A stretch of 64,000 nucleotides of DNA from contig NC_052357.1 in assembly GCF_009727055.1 (NCBI RefSeq), positions 8,132,265 to 8,196,264 on the forward strand, read 5' to 3'. Of the stretch, positions 32,920-44,966 are shown piece after piece. The notes under the pieces were generated by a model. That model had not been told where the DNA came from. It saw only the letters and a list, made by a program, of their open reading frames with translations, and made no database searches. The number at the start of each line of letters is the position of its first letter. The first letter of the stretch is position 1. A program made the translations under genes and the position numbers. The stretch comes from Benincasa hispida. Its lineage: Eukaryota; Streptophyta; Magnoliopsida; Cucurbitales; Cucurbitaceae.

Positions 32920-34514
32920 TGTATATTTTCTATATTAATTTTTCCAAAAATCGTGTTAATTATTTTCTTTAATTGCTAATTTTGTAGGTAAACGGTTCTC
33001 GAGGCATTTTGGAGTCATTACAAGAAAATTGTGCCAAAAAGATTATAAAAAATGATCAAGTAAATCATCAAATTGAAGATAATCAAGTAAACACCCAAAA
33101 TGTCATTGAGTAAGGTTGTTTGATCATCGACCAACGAGTATTTAGTAGAATACTATCGTGTATAATCGAATAAGGACTGTTGAGCATTTTACCATCAAGC
33201 CATTGAGTACCAACAATTATTGTAGAGTAATCAACTATCGAGTCATCGAGTTAAAGCTATCAAGTAAAGGACATCCAGCGTCAAGCATCGAGTAAATCAT
33301 CATCGTGCATCGAGGATCGAGTATGAAACAAAAGGCTCGCTTTTTAAACAGTAGAAAACTCGAAGAATTCTTTTTTCCGAATTTTGAAGTGATTCATCCC
33401 CGCGCCTCACGACGTTTTGTTGCTGATATAAATGAATTCAGTTCTTCAGTAAAAAGGGAAGATATATCATTTTTAGATCAGATTTCACTTTTTGAAAAAG
33501 GAAAAACCCATTCTAGAGAGAAAAACTTAGAAAGAGAAAAGAAACCCATTTTTTTAGAGAGAGATTTTGATTTTCAAGAGCGATTCTTGTAATTTTTTTG
33601 AGATTCAGTCGATTTTTATTCAGACTTGTATCAATATGCAACTATCAGTGGATTGCTTGAAGAATTTGATCCTCCATGAGTAGGTAATTCTTTTTCTTGG
33701 GGAATTATGTAGATTGGCATTTTCTTGAGGCTTTTCTTAAATTTTCTTTCATCCAATTACTTTCTTTTGAATGTTCTTGCTGAGATTTAGAATAAAATTG
33801 ATTAAGACTGAATTGACGACTCAAGGTTAATCAATTTTTGTATGCAAAAATTATATGATTCTATAACAAAATTGTAATTATGTTGCAAGAATTAGTAGTC
33901 TTTATAGAAAATGTGGACTTCTTTTCCTCTTTTCTTTAAAGAATCTATTAATTCAGAACATTCATGTAATCAATCTTGAATTTTCAGTCTTTTGATTTCA
34001 AGATTGAAATAGTTGAGAAAACCCATGAGTTTAATGCAATTTAGAGATTAATTGTGAAATGTCTTTAGAAAGCAATTAAGACCTAAATTAGGGTTAATTG
34101 TGAAATTAGCTATTAGGGCATTAGTAATTTATTCTTAATGAACTATTGAATAATCTAATTGCATGATTTCTTGTTAAGTCAATGATAGAATTGCCTAGTT
34201 TATATAAAATCCCCAAAATTTCATTTCAATTGAATCTCACAATCTCTCTTATTTCTCTCATCGATAAACTTCTTATATCAATTTTTTTACTTTTTCATTT
34301 AGATAGCTTCTAGTTCTTAAAACTAACCCCTCCCCCCATTTAATCTTTTGCATTTTGGAATTTAAGTAGTTTATTTTAGGTATATTAATTGCGGTTCTCT
34401 TGGGATCGATCTCTTACTTCCACTATTACTATGTGTTAGTTCTAGTTGTAGTTAGAGTTTTATAAATTTCATTTGTTTTGAGTAAATAGAATTAATGAGA
34501 GCTATTTCACATCA
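32920..34514 (+). repeat. 5' LTR of a degenerate Athila element
   Basis: About 1.6 kb ending TTTCACATCA just before the primer site. The left limit (TGTATATTTTC at 32920) is an estimate. The block TTTTGTAGG near 32982 is shared with a second Athila-like LTR piece at 54564. An array of ATCGAGTA words occupies about 33115-33325. No gene: the 95-codon frame at 33305-33592 lies inside the LTR. Confidence 0.65.
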
Positions 34515-34521
34515 AACAAAT

Positions 34522-34535
34522 TGGCGCCGTTTTTT
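34522..34535 (+). other. Athila primer-binding site
   Basis: TGGCGCCGTTTTTT: the first eight bases match the usual Athila primer site (tRNA-Asp type), while the 3' part has decayed. It lies 7 nt after the LTR end. Confidence 0.6.
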
Positions 34536-34633
34536 AGGAATTTAGCAATTGGCCTTTTAGAATTTTTGAATTCTTTTGTAAAAAAGAAAAAATAATAATA
34601 AAACCAAAAAAATAGTAGGTTTTAAACTTTCCT

Positions 34634-35560
34634 TTGTGTATGACCCACTCCTCTCGGAGTTTACTTTATGATTTGATTTTAGATATCGATCATGAGGAAG
34701 GGAGATTACGAAAGGAAAGAGCAAAAAGAGAGCAAGAAGAATTTGAAGAGTTGGATCAAGAAGAACAACAACAACAACCAAACATCATGGACGAAGCAAG
34801 AGAACAAACTTTGCGTGAGTTAGCAGAACCGGATTATAATCAACAACCTCTTTACATCGTGTACCCAGAGATAACTATCCCATTTGAGCTTTACCGAGGC
34901 TAGTATATCTACTTCCTACTTTCAGAGGGCAACCCAGCGAAGACTCTCACAAGCACATGAAGGAGTTCCACCTTGTTTGTGAGGGAATGTGTCCTCATGG
35001 AGTGACACAAGAGCAGCTCACCCTTAGAGCCTTCCCCTTCTCCTTGAAGGATGTGGCTAAGGATTGGTTATACTACCTACCGGCGGATTCTATTACTACG
35101 TGGAGTGGGTTAAAAATGAAATTTTTAGAAAAAATCTTTTTGCCATCTAAAGGTCATAACATAAGAAAAGAGATTTATGGAATTAAAAAAAGTGTCAGAG
35201 AGTCTTTGTATGAATATTGGGAAAGATAAAAACAGTTATGTGCATCTTTTCCACACCATCAAATTTCTTAGCAATATCTAACACAATATCTCTATTCAAG
35301 TTTACTCCCATCCGAGAGAAGCAATATAGATGCGGCCACCGGTGAAGCTATAATAGATAAAACACCGACTAAAGCGAGTCAACTCATTTCAACCATGGCG
35401 GAGAACTCCCAAAATTTCAGGACAAGGACTCTTAATAACTCTGTTGTTCAATCTAGTGAAGTAAGCTTACACCGTGCGGGGCGTGTGGATTAGTCAGGCA
35501 CACTTCCAAGGTTTGCCCACAAGCCCAAGTCAATGAAGAATAAATCGTTTTTTTATTAAA
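34634..35560 (+). pseudogene. Athila gag
   Basis: Successive frames give an acidic N-terminus (EEFEELDQEEQQQQ), MDEAREQTLRELAEPDYNQ, a stop at 34901-34903, then the gag core LRAFPFSLKDVAKDWLYYLP and KKSVRESLYEYWER (35030-35226), a TAA at 35227-35229 where the frame normally runs on, ASFPHHQIS, and EAIIDKTPTKASQL. A zinc-knuckle-like CGACGLVRHTSKVC follows in another frame near 35480. Wording and order fit Athila gag. Multiple stops and shifts make it inactive. Confidence 0.8.
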
Positions 35561-36429
35561 CATATTTGCTCATTTTGACATTGATGGATTTCAAAGAAAA
35601 TACGACCCGTATGGGCAAAATTATAACCAAGGATAAAGAGATCATCTCAATTTCAAGTAGGGATCTCAAGGGCAATTTGAAAACTAGAACCCACCATCTT
35701 CTTCAAGCTCCCCTAGTATGTCTCTAGAAGACGTAGTGAAATCCTTGCTGACCATTCATTAAAATTTCAATAGGAACTACACAATTTGCAAAAGGACAAC
35801 ATTCAACTTCATTAAGAAAACAAACAACTTCAACAAGAAACAAAATCCTTTCAACAAGAGACTAGACAAGGTTTCTCAAACTTAGGCACACAAATCACAC
35901 AACTTGCAACTGTGGTAAGCAAGCTTGATAGTAAATCATCCGAAAATCTTCCCGCTCAACCGGAGCATGCAAATGTAAGTGCAATCACTCTATGAAGTGG
36001 TAAGGAAATCCCCTTTTCCTCTCAAGATGCAACCCCTATTCAATCTCTTCCCAAGAAGAAAAAAAAGGTAATGAAAGAACAAGAGAGCAAGGTAAGTGAG
36101 CCAAAAGAGACTCCTATTTTTTCCGAGGTATGTGATTATTCTCCCCTTAAATTAGAGTCGTATATGCCCAAGGCACCATTCCCTAGCAGACTAACATGAC
36201 CTAAGGTAGAAAATACGGACCTAGTACTTGTTGATATGTTAAAAAAGGTACAAATTAATATCCCTTTGCTTAATGCTATTCAATAAATACCTAGGTATGC
36301 TAAATTTTTAAAGAACTTGTGTACTAAGAAAAGAAAAGGGAAGGAAGAGGAAAGAATAACTGTTAGTAAGAATGTCTCTACTTTGCTTTAAAAAAATATG
36401 CCTAAAAAATGTAGAGATCCAAGAATGTT
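35561..36429 (+). pseudogene. Athila gag-protease linker, eroded
   Basis: Continues gag towards protease with recognisable acidic and Gln-rich pieces but with frequent stops. NTQITQLATVVSKLDSK-like text occurs near 35890. No intact frame over 60 codons. Confidence 0.5.
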
Positions 36430-36844
36430 TACCTTACCATAAAAAATAGAATTATCACTTATGCCATACTAGACCTAGGTGCATCAATAAATGTTGCCTT
36501 TTCATGTCTATGAAGATCTCAAATTGAATAGCCTACAAAAAACGAATGTTTGCATACAACTAGCGGATAGGTCATATATTCAACCCTTAGGCATTGTAGA
36601 AGATGTTTTGTTGAGAGTTGGAGAATCAATCTTTCCTGTTGATTTTTACATTTTTAAAATGGATGAACCATACTCTACCTCTTTCTCTAACATTCTACTT
36701 GGTAGACCCTTCATGAAAACTTCAAAAACAAGAATTGACGTAGATAAAGGGTCTTTATCAGTAGAATTTGATGGAGAGGTAAAATCTTTCAATATTTATG
36801 ATGCCATGAAATCCTTGAAGAACATCTGTCTCTTTGTTCAATAG
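36430..36844 (+). pseudogene. Athila aspartic protease
   Basis: The catalytic region reads ITYAILDLGASIN (active-site Asp in the Athila-type DLGAS form), followed after a one-base shift by LPFHVYEDLKLNSL, VCIQLADRSYIQPLGIVEDV, FPVDFYIFKMDEP and NILLGRPFMKTSKTRIDV. Domain order and the ILGRPF motif are typical. The frame is open 36491-36844 and ends at a TAG. Confidence 0.85.
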
Positions 36845-36855
36845 ATACATGCGAC

Positions 36856-38110
36856 GTGTTTAATGAATTGTTATTTTCAATTGATGAAAATTTAAATTGT
36901 TTGGTTACTCCTTCCATTGACCATGACGATGATGACTCTTTGATTTACTCTTTCTTTACTTCGAATGATTTTGATTTGAATGATAACCCATCTAATGATG
37001 ATGTTGTGGAATCTCAAGTACAAGGAATCAAGCTTAAGGCTCTTCCTTCTCACCTCAAGTATGTTTTCCTAGGAGAAGAAAAAGCCTTTCCAGTGATCAA
37101 ATCTAGAGAACTCACATCTTCTCAGGAAAGTTCACTAGTAAAAACATTCAAGGACCACAAGAAAACGATTGGTTAGACTTTAGAAGATATCAAGGGGATA
37201 AGCCCTTCCCTTTGCATGCACAGAATTGTTCTAGAGGACAGATCTAAGGCAATCATTCAACCTCAAAGAAGGATAAATCCAACCATGAAGGACATTGTTC
37301 ATAAAGAAATTCTCAAGCTACTCGAACCTAGTATAATCTACCCAATCCCAGACAGTTAATGGGTAAGTCCGATATACGCGATACTGAAGAAGATCGTCAT
37401 GAACATTATGAAAGGTGAAAAAGGTGAGATGATCCCCATGAGAGTGCAGAATGGTTGGATAATGTGTATAGACTTTAGGAAACTCAACAAGGTAACAAAA
37501 AAATCATTTTTCTATACTTCTTAATGATCAAATGGTTGAACGTTTAGCCGGGAAGCTATATTTTTGTTTTCTTGATGGTTTCTCTGGATTTTATCAAATA
37601 CCTATAGCATAGGAAGACCAAGAAAAGATTACCTTTACTTGCACTTATAGTACCTATGTATTTCAAAGAATGTCATTTGGGCTATGTAACGCCCCATGTA
37701 CATTTCAAAGATGCATGATGAGCATATTCTCTGGTTATGTAGAAAAGTGCATAGAAATTTTCATGGACGACTTCATTGTGTATGGTAGTTCATTTCGAAG
37801 ATTGTTTGCACAATTTGAGTTTGATCTTGAAAAGATACATAGAAACAAATTTGGTTTTGAAATATGAAAAATGTCATTTTATGGCTTCTCATGGAATAGT
37901 GTTAGGACACCTTGTATCTTCTAAGGGCATAGAAGTTGATAAGGCTAAGATAAATGTCATAGCTAACATTCCTTATCTTGAAAATATTAGGGAAGTACGC
38001 TTTTTTCTTGGTAGTGTAGGATTCTACAGGAGATTCATCGAGGACTTTTCAAAAATTGCACTCCCCCTATCAAGCCTTCTTCAAAAAGATACCTTTTGGC
38101 ACACTTAAGA
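36856..38110 (+). pseudogene. Athila reverse transcriptase
   Basis: After an acidic linker (FNELLFSIDENLNCLVTPSI) the RT begins near 37040 (LPSHLKYVFLGEEKAFPVI). Conserved pieces include ISPSLCMHRIVLEDRSK, GWIMCIDFRKLNKVTKK, MSFGLCNAPCTFQRCMMSIF and the polymerase site EIFMDDFIVYGSSF (FMDD form, usual in Athila), then FMASHGIVLGHLVSSKGIEV and FLGSVGFYRRFIEDFSKIA. Stops or shifts interrupt it around 37170, 37360, 37520-37670 and 37867. Confidence 0.85.
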
Positions 38111-38535
38111 AAAAGTTGACATCAACTTCAATCCTTCAACTACCCCGATGGGACTTACCATTTGAAATCATGTGTGATGTCAATAATCTAGCAATGTGGG
38201 CAATATTAGGACAGAGTTGACAAGAAATGCCATGTGATCTGTTTTGCATCTAGAACACTCAATTAATCTCAAATCAATTATTCAACAACAAAAAAGAATT
38301 TATCTCTATAATTTTTGCTTTGGAGAAGTTTAGATCTTATATTCTTAGTTTTTCAATAATCATTTATACTGACCATGCTGCTCTCAGGTACCTACTGACG
38401 AAGAAAGAATCAAAGTCCAGATTTGTCAGATGGATTCTCCTTTTACAAGAGTTCAACATAACTATCAAAGATAGAAAAGGATCCGAAAATTCAGTGGTGG
38501 ACCATCTATGTCGAATCAAGCAAGAAGAATAACTT
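38111..38535 (+). pseudogene. Athila RNase H
   Basis: FEIMCDVNNLAMWAILGQ, a stop, NQLFNNKKEFISIIFALEKF, then an open piece 38320-38532 with FSIIIYTDHAALRYLLTKKE and DRKGSENSVVDHLCRI. The first catalytic Asp appears as CDVNN. Not functional because of the stops. Confidence 0.75.
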
Positions 38536-39104
38536 ATACCTATTAGAGAAGACTTCCCAGATGAACACATTTTCAAGGTATGTACTTTCTTACCGTGGTA
38601 CGCCGACATGGTAAAATACCTCGTTACCGGTAAGTTTCAACATGTCTTGGTCTAGAAAGTCTAAACTAAAAAGACACTCTAAATACTTTGTGTGGGATCC
38701 TCTTTATCTATGGAAATTTTGTTCTAATCAAATTATTAGGAGATGTATCCCTAATGAAGAATTTGAGTGTGTTTTATCATTTTGCCATAAAAATCATGTG
38801 GAGGTCATTTCAATCCTAAACGAACCGCTAGAAAAATTTTAGATTCAAGACTATTCTGGGATTCTCTTTTTTTCGATTCATATGCTTATTGAAGTCTTGT
38901 GAAAAGTGTCAAAAATCTGGATCTTTATCTAAAAGAAATGAAATGCCCCTCAATTTTATTCTTGTTTGTGAAATATTTGACATTTGGAGTTTAGATTTTA
39001 TGGGTCCATTTCCTTATTCATTTGGATACTTTTATATTTTACTTGTGGCTAATTATATTTCCAAATAGGTCAAAGCAATCCCAACTAGAATAAATGATTA
39101 ATCT
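38536..39104 (+). pseudogene. Athila integrase, truncated
   Basis: The zinc-binding part is visible in pieces (YFVWDPLYLWKFCSNQIIRR, SCEKCQKSGSLSKRNEMPLN), followed by the start of the core (VCEIFDIWSLDFMGPFPYSF, VKAIPTR). Near 39105 the sequence changes to a minus-strand copia LTR piece, so the second Asp, the Glu, the 3' noncoding part and the 3' LTR are all absent. Confidence 0.75.
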
Positions 39105-39604
39105 ATTCCATCTTGCAAGACTATGTCCCCACCTATCTATCTGGTCTTACCCCTAAAATGGGAGGCTTATTGACCGATGATGTTGAACCACTCTCATATA
39201 TGCAAATTAAAGGATAATTCCAAATAAACAGGAGTTCGTAGTTAGCTCAGGATTAAGATTGAGTTACCTTAGATCATCGAATCGAAATAGTCAGTTTTAA
39301 CAATAAATGGATATTATAAAGAAAAGTGACTATTTCGTGGTCTGGTCTTGTGCAAACGTCTTTTTGCATAGGATATCCCCACTCGCATGTCTTCATAAGA
39401 ACGACTTTGGGATTATGTCGTTTGTATCAATATACAAAATGGGTCGCATCCATAGTGTCCCCAAGATAAGGTACCCAACTTTATCCATATACTTATAGAC
39501 CTTTTTGGCTATATACTAAAACTTGATCATCTTTTATATCTCTACATAAAGTTTAAATGTTCAAGTTATAGCCATGGGTTATTTTATTGGATTTAATAAT
39601 GAAT
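39105..39604 (-). repeat. Copia LTR fragment E
   Basis: The minus strand carries LTR blocks (CCATGGCTATAAC, GGTACCTTATCTTGGGGACA, GGTAAGACCAGATAGATAGG). Truncated at both ends. It abuts the Athila integrase on the left and the copia leader on the right. Confidence 0.7.
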
Positions 39605-40536
39605 GCAACCGGGATAATTAGCCTCAAATCCTAAAAAAAAGAGTTAACTATTACAAAGAGCAATGAGTCCACCGGTTCAAATAGACGAACCGGGTCTTGA
39701 ACCGTCCGAGCGAAGAACGCGTCTCCTTGATTGTGTATCAAATCCTTGTGATCGCCTACATGATAGAATAAACTCTTTACTCAATCGTTTAGCAATACTG
39801 TGTGAGCATATACGATCGTGTACCTTTGACTATGCAATGAAGTATGAGGTCACGCGATCGTGCAGCGTGCATCGTACAACGCAAGCCATAAATGATCAAG
39901 TAAACGAAAACGATGCGGTGAAGCATAATCGTCTAAACGATCGTTGAGCAAGCGTTAATGTATCGTATACCTGGTGATCGTGTAGTCAATGACTATGCAA
40001 TGAAACATGCTGAGCTACACAATCGTTTAGTGCGCGTGCCTTTTAATAAAGGCTGAGCATCAAATGCTCTATACGATCGTTTACCTCCAGCGTCCACGCG
40101 ATCGAGCAACCAACGCTACGCAATAGAGAAATGCTTTACCCAATCATTTAGTAAATACTACACGATCGAGTAGCACATTTCTACACGATCGTTTAGCCAA
40201 ATCTCAACGATCATTTACCTTGGGCTACACGATGCGACCAACCTTTGGTCTTCTTCTCGATGAGAACTGCATCTCCATGCTTCGAAACTTCATCACAAAT
40301 GACTCAAACAAATTCAAACACTTTGAATACAAACTCGATTGCTTATTAATTATGCTAAAAAACGTAGGGGCCCTTACAAATTAACACTTCGTAAACTTAA
40401 AGAAAGCTTTAAACAGAGGCAATCAGCACATCTACAAACGAATTCAACTCTTAAACGCAATGCGGAAAACTTAAAACCCTCCACGACGGTAAAAGAAGTT
40501 CAAAATAGCAATGGTATTTGGAATATCAGAATAATC
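39605..40536 (-). mobile_element. Copia leader, second copy, with ACGATCG array
   Basis: Matches 3597-4559 over its whole length by eye. Seven CGATCG hexamers occur between about 39800 and 40200. No coding. Lies between a primer site (40538-40550) and an LTR fragment. Confidence 0.7.
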
Positions 40537-40537
40537 T

Positions 40538-40550
40538 AACTCTGATACCA
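40538..40550 (-). other. Copia primer-binding site, mutated
   Basis: Minus strand TGGTATCAGAGTT: the tRNA-Met primer site with changes at its last two positions, 2 nt from the LTR end at 40553. Confidence 0.7.
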
Positions 40551-40552
40551 AT

Positions 40553-40930
40553 TGAAGGAAATCTAACACAGGGATTTCCACGAGCAGCGGAAGGGATCAT
40601 TCTAAATTCCATTCGAATGAACACAAACGTTTACAGTCTTAAACGGAAACTAACATGTCAAATCTTTGATCAATTAAATTCAAATAAACCAACGAGGCTT
40701 TTTAATTATCTCAATTTGACACCAAATTCTAGTGAATTTTTTCGTGTCAAATTCTCATTAAACTCAAAGTTACATGTTTTGTATGTAATGATCTTTAAAA
40801 TGAAGTGTTTAATGAATTTTAAGAACTCTTAGCCATAGTGGAATTGGATGAGATTATGTGATAATCTCTTAAAAATTTTCTCTCTAAGACTTAACATTTG
40901 TACTTTCCAAATTAGTCACTCACCAGATCC
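40553..40930 (-). repeat. LTR end of copia copy 2 and adjacent Ty3-like LTR piece
   Basis: 40553 to about 40660 matches the U5 end of the copia LTR (TGAAGGAAATCTAACACAGG; compare 56922). About 40665-40740 is the reverse complement of 53665-53740 (shared TTGGTTTATTTGAATTTAAT), a segment of a Ty3-like LTR that begins at 53587. Limits approximate. Confidence 0.5.
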
Positions 40931-41486
40931 CACCATCCCGTTTTAAGGCCAAAGAATAGTCGGGAAGACTCTCGTGATGGCCTATGAACCATTCATGAGG
41001 AGATTAGAGCTAATTTGGAGAATATTTAAAGTCTACAAAGGTTGTATTCTTTTTCCCCATTTATTTGTTTCAATTGCATGTTTGTCTTTGTAATTAACCT
41101 AATTAGAGTACTTTAGATCCGTTTCTCTTCTGCTACATATTTGTTCGTTCCATCATATTTAACATCCAGATAACTGCTAAATAAAAGGCATCCCAAGCCA
41201 AATATCACAAGTACCACTTCGTCCCAGATCGTCGCAAGGAAAACTATAACCAAAATTCTTTTTATCCGGCGTTAAAGGGAAATTTTTTCATAGGGAGAAA
41301 CGTTTAAATAAAGATATATTTTTTAAATAAATCACATTTTATCTATAATATCTACTTAAATAAAGGAAAATATTTTTTTTTTTAAAAAAATCACATTTTA
41401 TTTCTAATATCTACTCTGAAAAAATTAAAAACAAATAACATTTTCTTCTCTAATCTCTTACACATAATTTTTTATATATATAGAAA
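40931..41486. repeat. Probable LTR-derived and AT-rich sequence
   Basis: 40930-41110 recalls the R/U5 part of copia LTRs in plus orientation (AAAGTCTACAAAGGTTGTATTC; compare GAGAATCTACAAAGGTAAG at 9140). 41280-41486 has repeated words TCACATTTTATCTATAATATC. No gene. Confidence 0.35.
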
Positions 41487-42355
41487 AAAATTACATTTGA
41501 TCTCTAATTATCTATAATCCACATTAAATAAAGGATTTTTTTTTTAAAAAAAAATTGAAATCAAATTATAATTTGAGATCTAAATTTTCTTTATAAATAA
41601 ATAAATCCAATCTCTCATTTTCCATTAGGTATCTCCTCTTTCTTTTTTTTTCTTTTTGTTTCTTTTAATTTTGTTAACCGACTTTCTCTAACTTTTTATA
41701 CTTTCTATTTTTTTAAATTATGTTAATAGCAATGTATTTTCCAGTGTTTTTTTCTTATTCTTTAAGAAGCTTAATTTCTTTGTTTTATGTATCTCATCTA
41801 TTTTTTTTATAAGAAGATATCATCTCTCTCTTTTTGTTTAACATATGTCCTCTTTTTCAATTCTTTTTCACTTTTCAATTTTGTTAAAACATATATGGTT
41901 ATTTAATGTAATTTTTTATATGCTTTTGTAGTTTTTTTATACACGCAGATCCTCACATATTGAAGAAGATGGAGAAAATACTTTGCTTTTGAGGTTTAAG
42001 AAACTTCTCAAAGTTCAAGTAATTTAAAGGTCGTCAAAGTGTAAGAGAAGAGAATGGTTGTTTTTATGCTTTTGTAGTTTTTTTTTTCACATTTTAATTT
42101 TTGTAAATATATACCAATTAGTTTATGGGTTATAATTTTTACTATTATTTACATGTTTTTGCTTTTTTGTTTCTCTTTTTGAATTTGTTGTAAGTACACA
42201 TCAATTCATCTTTACATAATTTTTATAAAATCAAAATAACATTTGAAATCAAGAGGAAAATCATTGCAAATCTATGAAAAAAAATAATAAATTTTAAGAG
42301 ATAATGTATGCATAGAAAATAATAATATTTTTTTGGTTTAAATTAAAATTTGAAA
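41487..42355 (+). repeat. Long direct repeat, left copy (~870 bp)
   Basis: Collinear with 44967-45826. Shared segments include TTTGATCTCTAATTATCT, CTCTAACTTTTT, TTATTCTTTAAGAAG, TCACATATTGAAGAAG, GAGGTCGTCAAAGTG-like text and AATCAAGAGGAA. Divergence is moderate with many indels in T-runs. Not recognised as a known family. Confidence 0.65.
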
Positions 42356-42394
42356 GAAAAAAAAATTATTTCAAATAGTAAAACCGCTCAAAAT

Positions 42395-42560
42395 ATTAAC
42401 AAGATATAGCAAAATTTCAGAACTATCAATGATAGACGCTCATAGACACTAATAGACTTGTATCAGTGTCTATTAATGTACATTGATTGACACGGATAAA
42501 AGTTTATTAGTGTCTATCAATGTGTATCATTAACAGTTCTAAAACTTTGTTAAATTTGGT
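42395..42560. repeat. Foldback repeat with ATCAATGATAG core
   Basis: AGCAAAATTTCAGAACTATC at the left pairs with the reverse of AGTTCTAAAACTTTGTTA at the right. The interior has repeated (A)GACACTAATAGAC and GTGTCTATTAATGT words that are themselves inverted. A hairpin-forming repeat of about 165 bp; possibly the core of a MITE. Confidence 0.55.
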
Positions 42561-43109
42561 AATCTTTTGGTTCATTTTTCTATATTTAAAAACATCTTAA
42601 AAACATTACATCTATACAGTCTAAAAGGGGCTACGAGGAGAAACTTTTGATTTCCCCTCTTGTCCCCTTTAGTTGTTGGTTATAGAGATTTTTTTTTCTT
42701 CTTTTTTTTTGTCTTTCACATTAAATGACTATAGATTTTCAAAAAGAAAAAAAAAAACTCTATCTATATATTCATTAAAAAAAAGTTTAAAAAAATATAT
42801 CATTTAAAAAAATCTCAGATTTTTTAAAATTCAGTCCAAATTACAAATCTAAATTAATTTTTTAAGATCAAAATTGGATTTCAAATCTAAATTAAAATAT
42901 ATATATGTTTGGGGGTGGCCCAAAGATGATTTTGTAGGTAAAAATCTCTAAAAATAAATCACATTAATCTCTTATTCATGAATTTTTTATTAAAGAAAAT
43001 CTAATTTGATCTCGGATATTTATAATAGATAGTAGAATAAGAGAAAAAAATCTAAAAATATATTACATCCTTAAAATATTTACAAATATGGATGAGTTGC
43101 CTAGTCAAT

Positions 43110-43670
43110 CTTTGATTTTTTTTTTAATTTTCAATTTTACCTTCCTTTGTATTGTCTTGTTGCACATCTCCTTTTTTTTTGTAGTCTTTTTATTTTCTTT
43201 GATTTTTGCTTCTTCCCTCACGTTTTTCATTTTCTTTTCTTTCTCCAGTTTTTGCTTCTTCCCTTTCTTTATTTTTTTAGTTTTATTCTTTCTTTTATCT
43301 GATTTTTGTTTCATTCCTTTATTTTTTTATTTTCTTTCATTTCCTTCTTTTTTTTCTTTTTCTTATTTTTTTAAAAAATTTTCTTTTCTTTTTTCGATTT
43401 TTCCTTATTTCTTTTTGTTTTATTTTTATTTTCTTTCCTTTCTTCTATTTTTATTTCTTCCCTTTTCTTTTTTTATTGTTTTATTTTATTTTCTTTCTTT
43501 GATTTTCTGCTTCTCTTTTTTTTTTTTAATTTTTCTTTCATTTCTCTTGTTTTTGCTTCTTTTTTTCTATTTAATTTTCTTTTATTTCTTTAGTTTTTGC
43601 TTCTTTCACTTATTTTTAAACTTTTTCTTTCCTTTATTTGAATTTTTTCTTCTTCCCCCTTTTTTCACAA
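43110..43670 (+). repeat. Polypyrimidine tract (~560 bp)
   Basis: Almost pure T/C on the plus strand (TTTTTCTTTTTC-type words with TTTGCTTC inserts). It produces a long artificial Phe/Leu/Ser-rich frame that is not a gene. Such tracts can form triplex DNA and usually expand by slippage. Confidence 0.7.
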
Positions 43671-43789
43671 GAATTATGAGGCTGAATTTCATGCTCAACA
43701 CTTGAAAGTACTCAATTCATAAGTGACTTAACACCAATAACCCAATCATCAAGTTTGATTATTATAACAAATAATAAATATAAATAGCA

Positions 43790-44830
43790 AATAAAAGTCT
43801 ACTAGTGATAGCCATTAATATTTTCTATCATTGATAGCTTAATCTTTGATTATATTTTCATAGTTAATAGCCACAGAAAGCTATCATTGATAGCCAATTT
43901 AGTGAATTTAATTAATAAAGTTGAATCCCGAACTAAAATGTAAGTGGAATGCCTAGAAGTTATCACTAATAGCATGTTTATCAGTGATAGAAGCTATCAT
44001 AAAAAAAAGGGACATAAATGTTTGGGAACGATAAGAAATAGACAAAAAGGTGTTCAGTAGCTATGATTGATAGAAGCTACTACTGATAGCATGTTACCAA
44101 TAATAGAAGCTAATACTAATAGCATGTTCTCGATGATAGAAGCTACCCTATAGCACGTTATCGGTGATAGAAGCTACCACTGATAGCATGTTATCGATGA
44201 TAGAGAACTATCACTGATAGCAAGATATCAGTGAGATCATTTGTAGCATCTTATCAATGATGTTATCAGTGAAAAAAGCTATCATTGATAACCACAATAT
44301 GAGTGATGTTGGAGATATCGGCGATAAAACTTAGGTGATATCTATATATCGAGTTTCTTTCAAATATGATAACCAGTTATAGAAGTCTATCATCGATAAC
44401 ATTAAATGTTAATATTTTAAGGTTGATTCTAATTGATGAAAGTCTATCAGTGATAGCGACTGATAACTGCTATTAGTGATAGTCATGATAAAAGATTATT
44501 AGTGATAACTATTGTGGTAATCAAAGTTTGGTCTTCTTTTAAAGTTGATCACTATTTATAAATTTATCATTGATAGTCATTGATAGCAAGTGTTGATATT
44601 TCAAGGTTGATTCTAATTGATGAAAGTGAATCAATGATAGCTACTGATAATTGATAGCAAATTAAAAGCTAATATTTCAATATTGTATTAATTTTTCTCA
44701 AATTGAAAGTTATCGTTGATAGCATCTATCATCAATAGCAATTGATAGAAGCTATCAACAATAGCAGTTGATAGTAGCTATCCGTGGCTATCACGGATAG
44801 CTATTATCAGTGATAGCTTTTAATTTGAGA
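43790..44830. repeat. Degenerate array of palindromic CTATCA(C/G)TGATAG words
   Basis: Words such as ATCACTGATAGC, ATCAGTGATAGAAGCTA and TATCATTGATAG recur irregularly, separated mostly by 10-40 bp. Each word is close to its own inverse complement, so both strands look alike. Frequent linker AGAAGCTA. No coding. Confidence 0.7.
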
Positions 44831-44966
44831 AAACTAGAAAGAAAGCAAAATAGTGGCTAGGCATGGGTTTTTTAGTCTCTTACCATTTTTTTTAATCTAT
44901 ATATGCAATTATTTTATCCTTGTACTACATATTGTATTATTGTAGGTTTGAATTCTATTTATGCAA

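Noticed and set aside
36430..39104. Endogenous pararetrovirus (caulimovirus-like) origin considered for the RT/RNase H region
   Set aside because: Gag wording, DLGAS protease, FMDD reverse transcriptase, integrase and a TGGCGCC primer site identify an Athila-type Ty3 element; no movement or coat protein region is seen.
43088..43705. 205-codon open frame, Phe/Leu/Ser-rich
   Set aside because: It is the translation of a polypyrimidine tract; no start context, no domain, no complexity.
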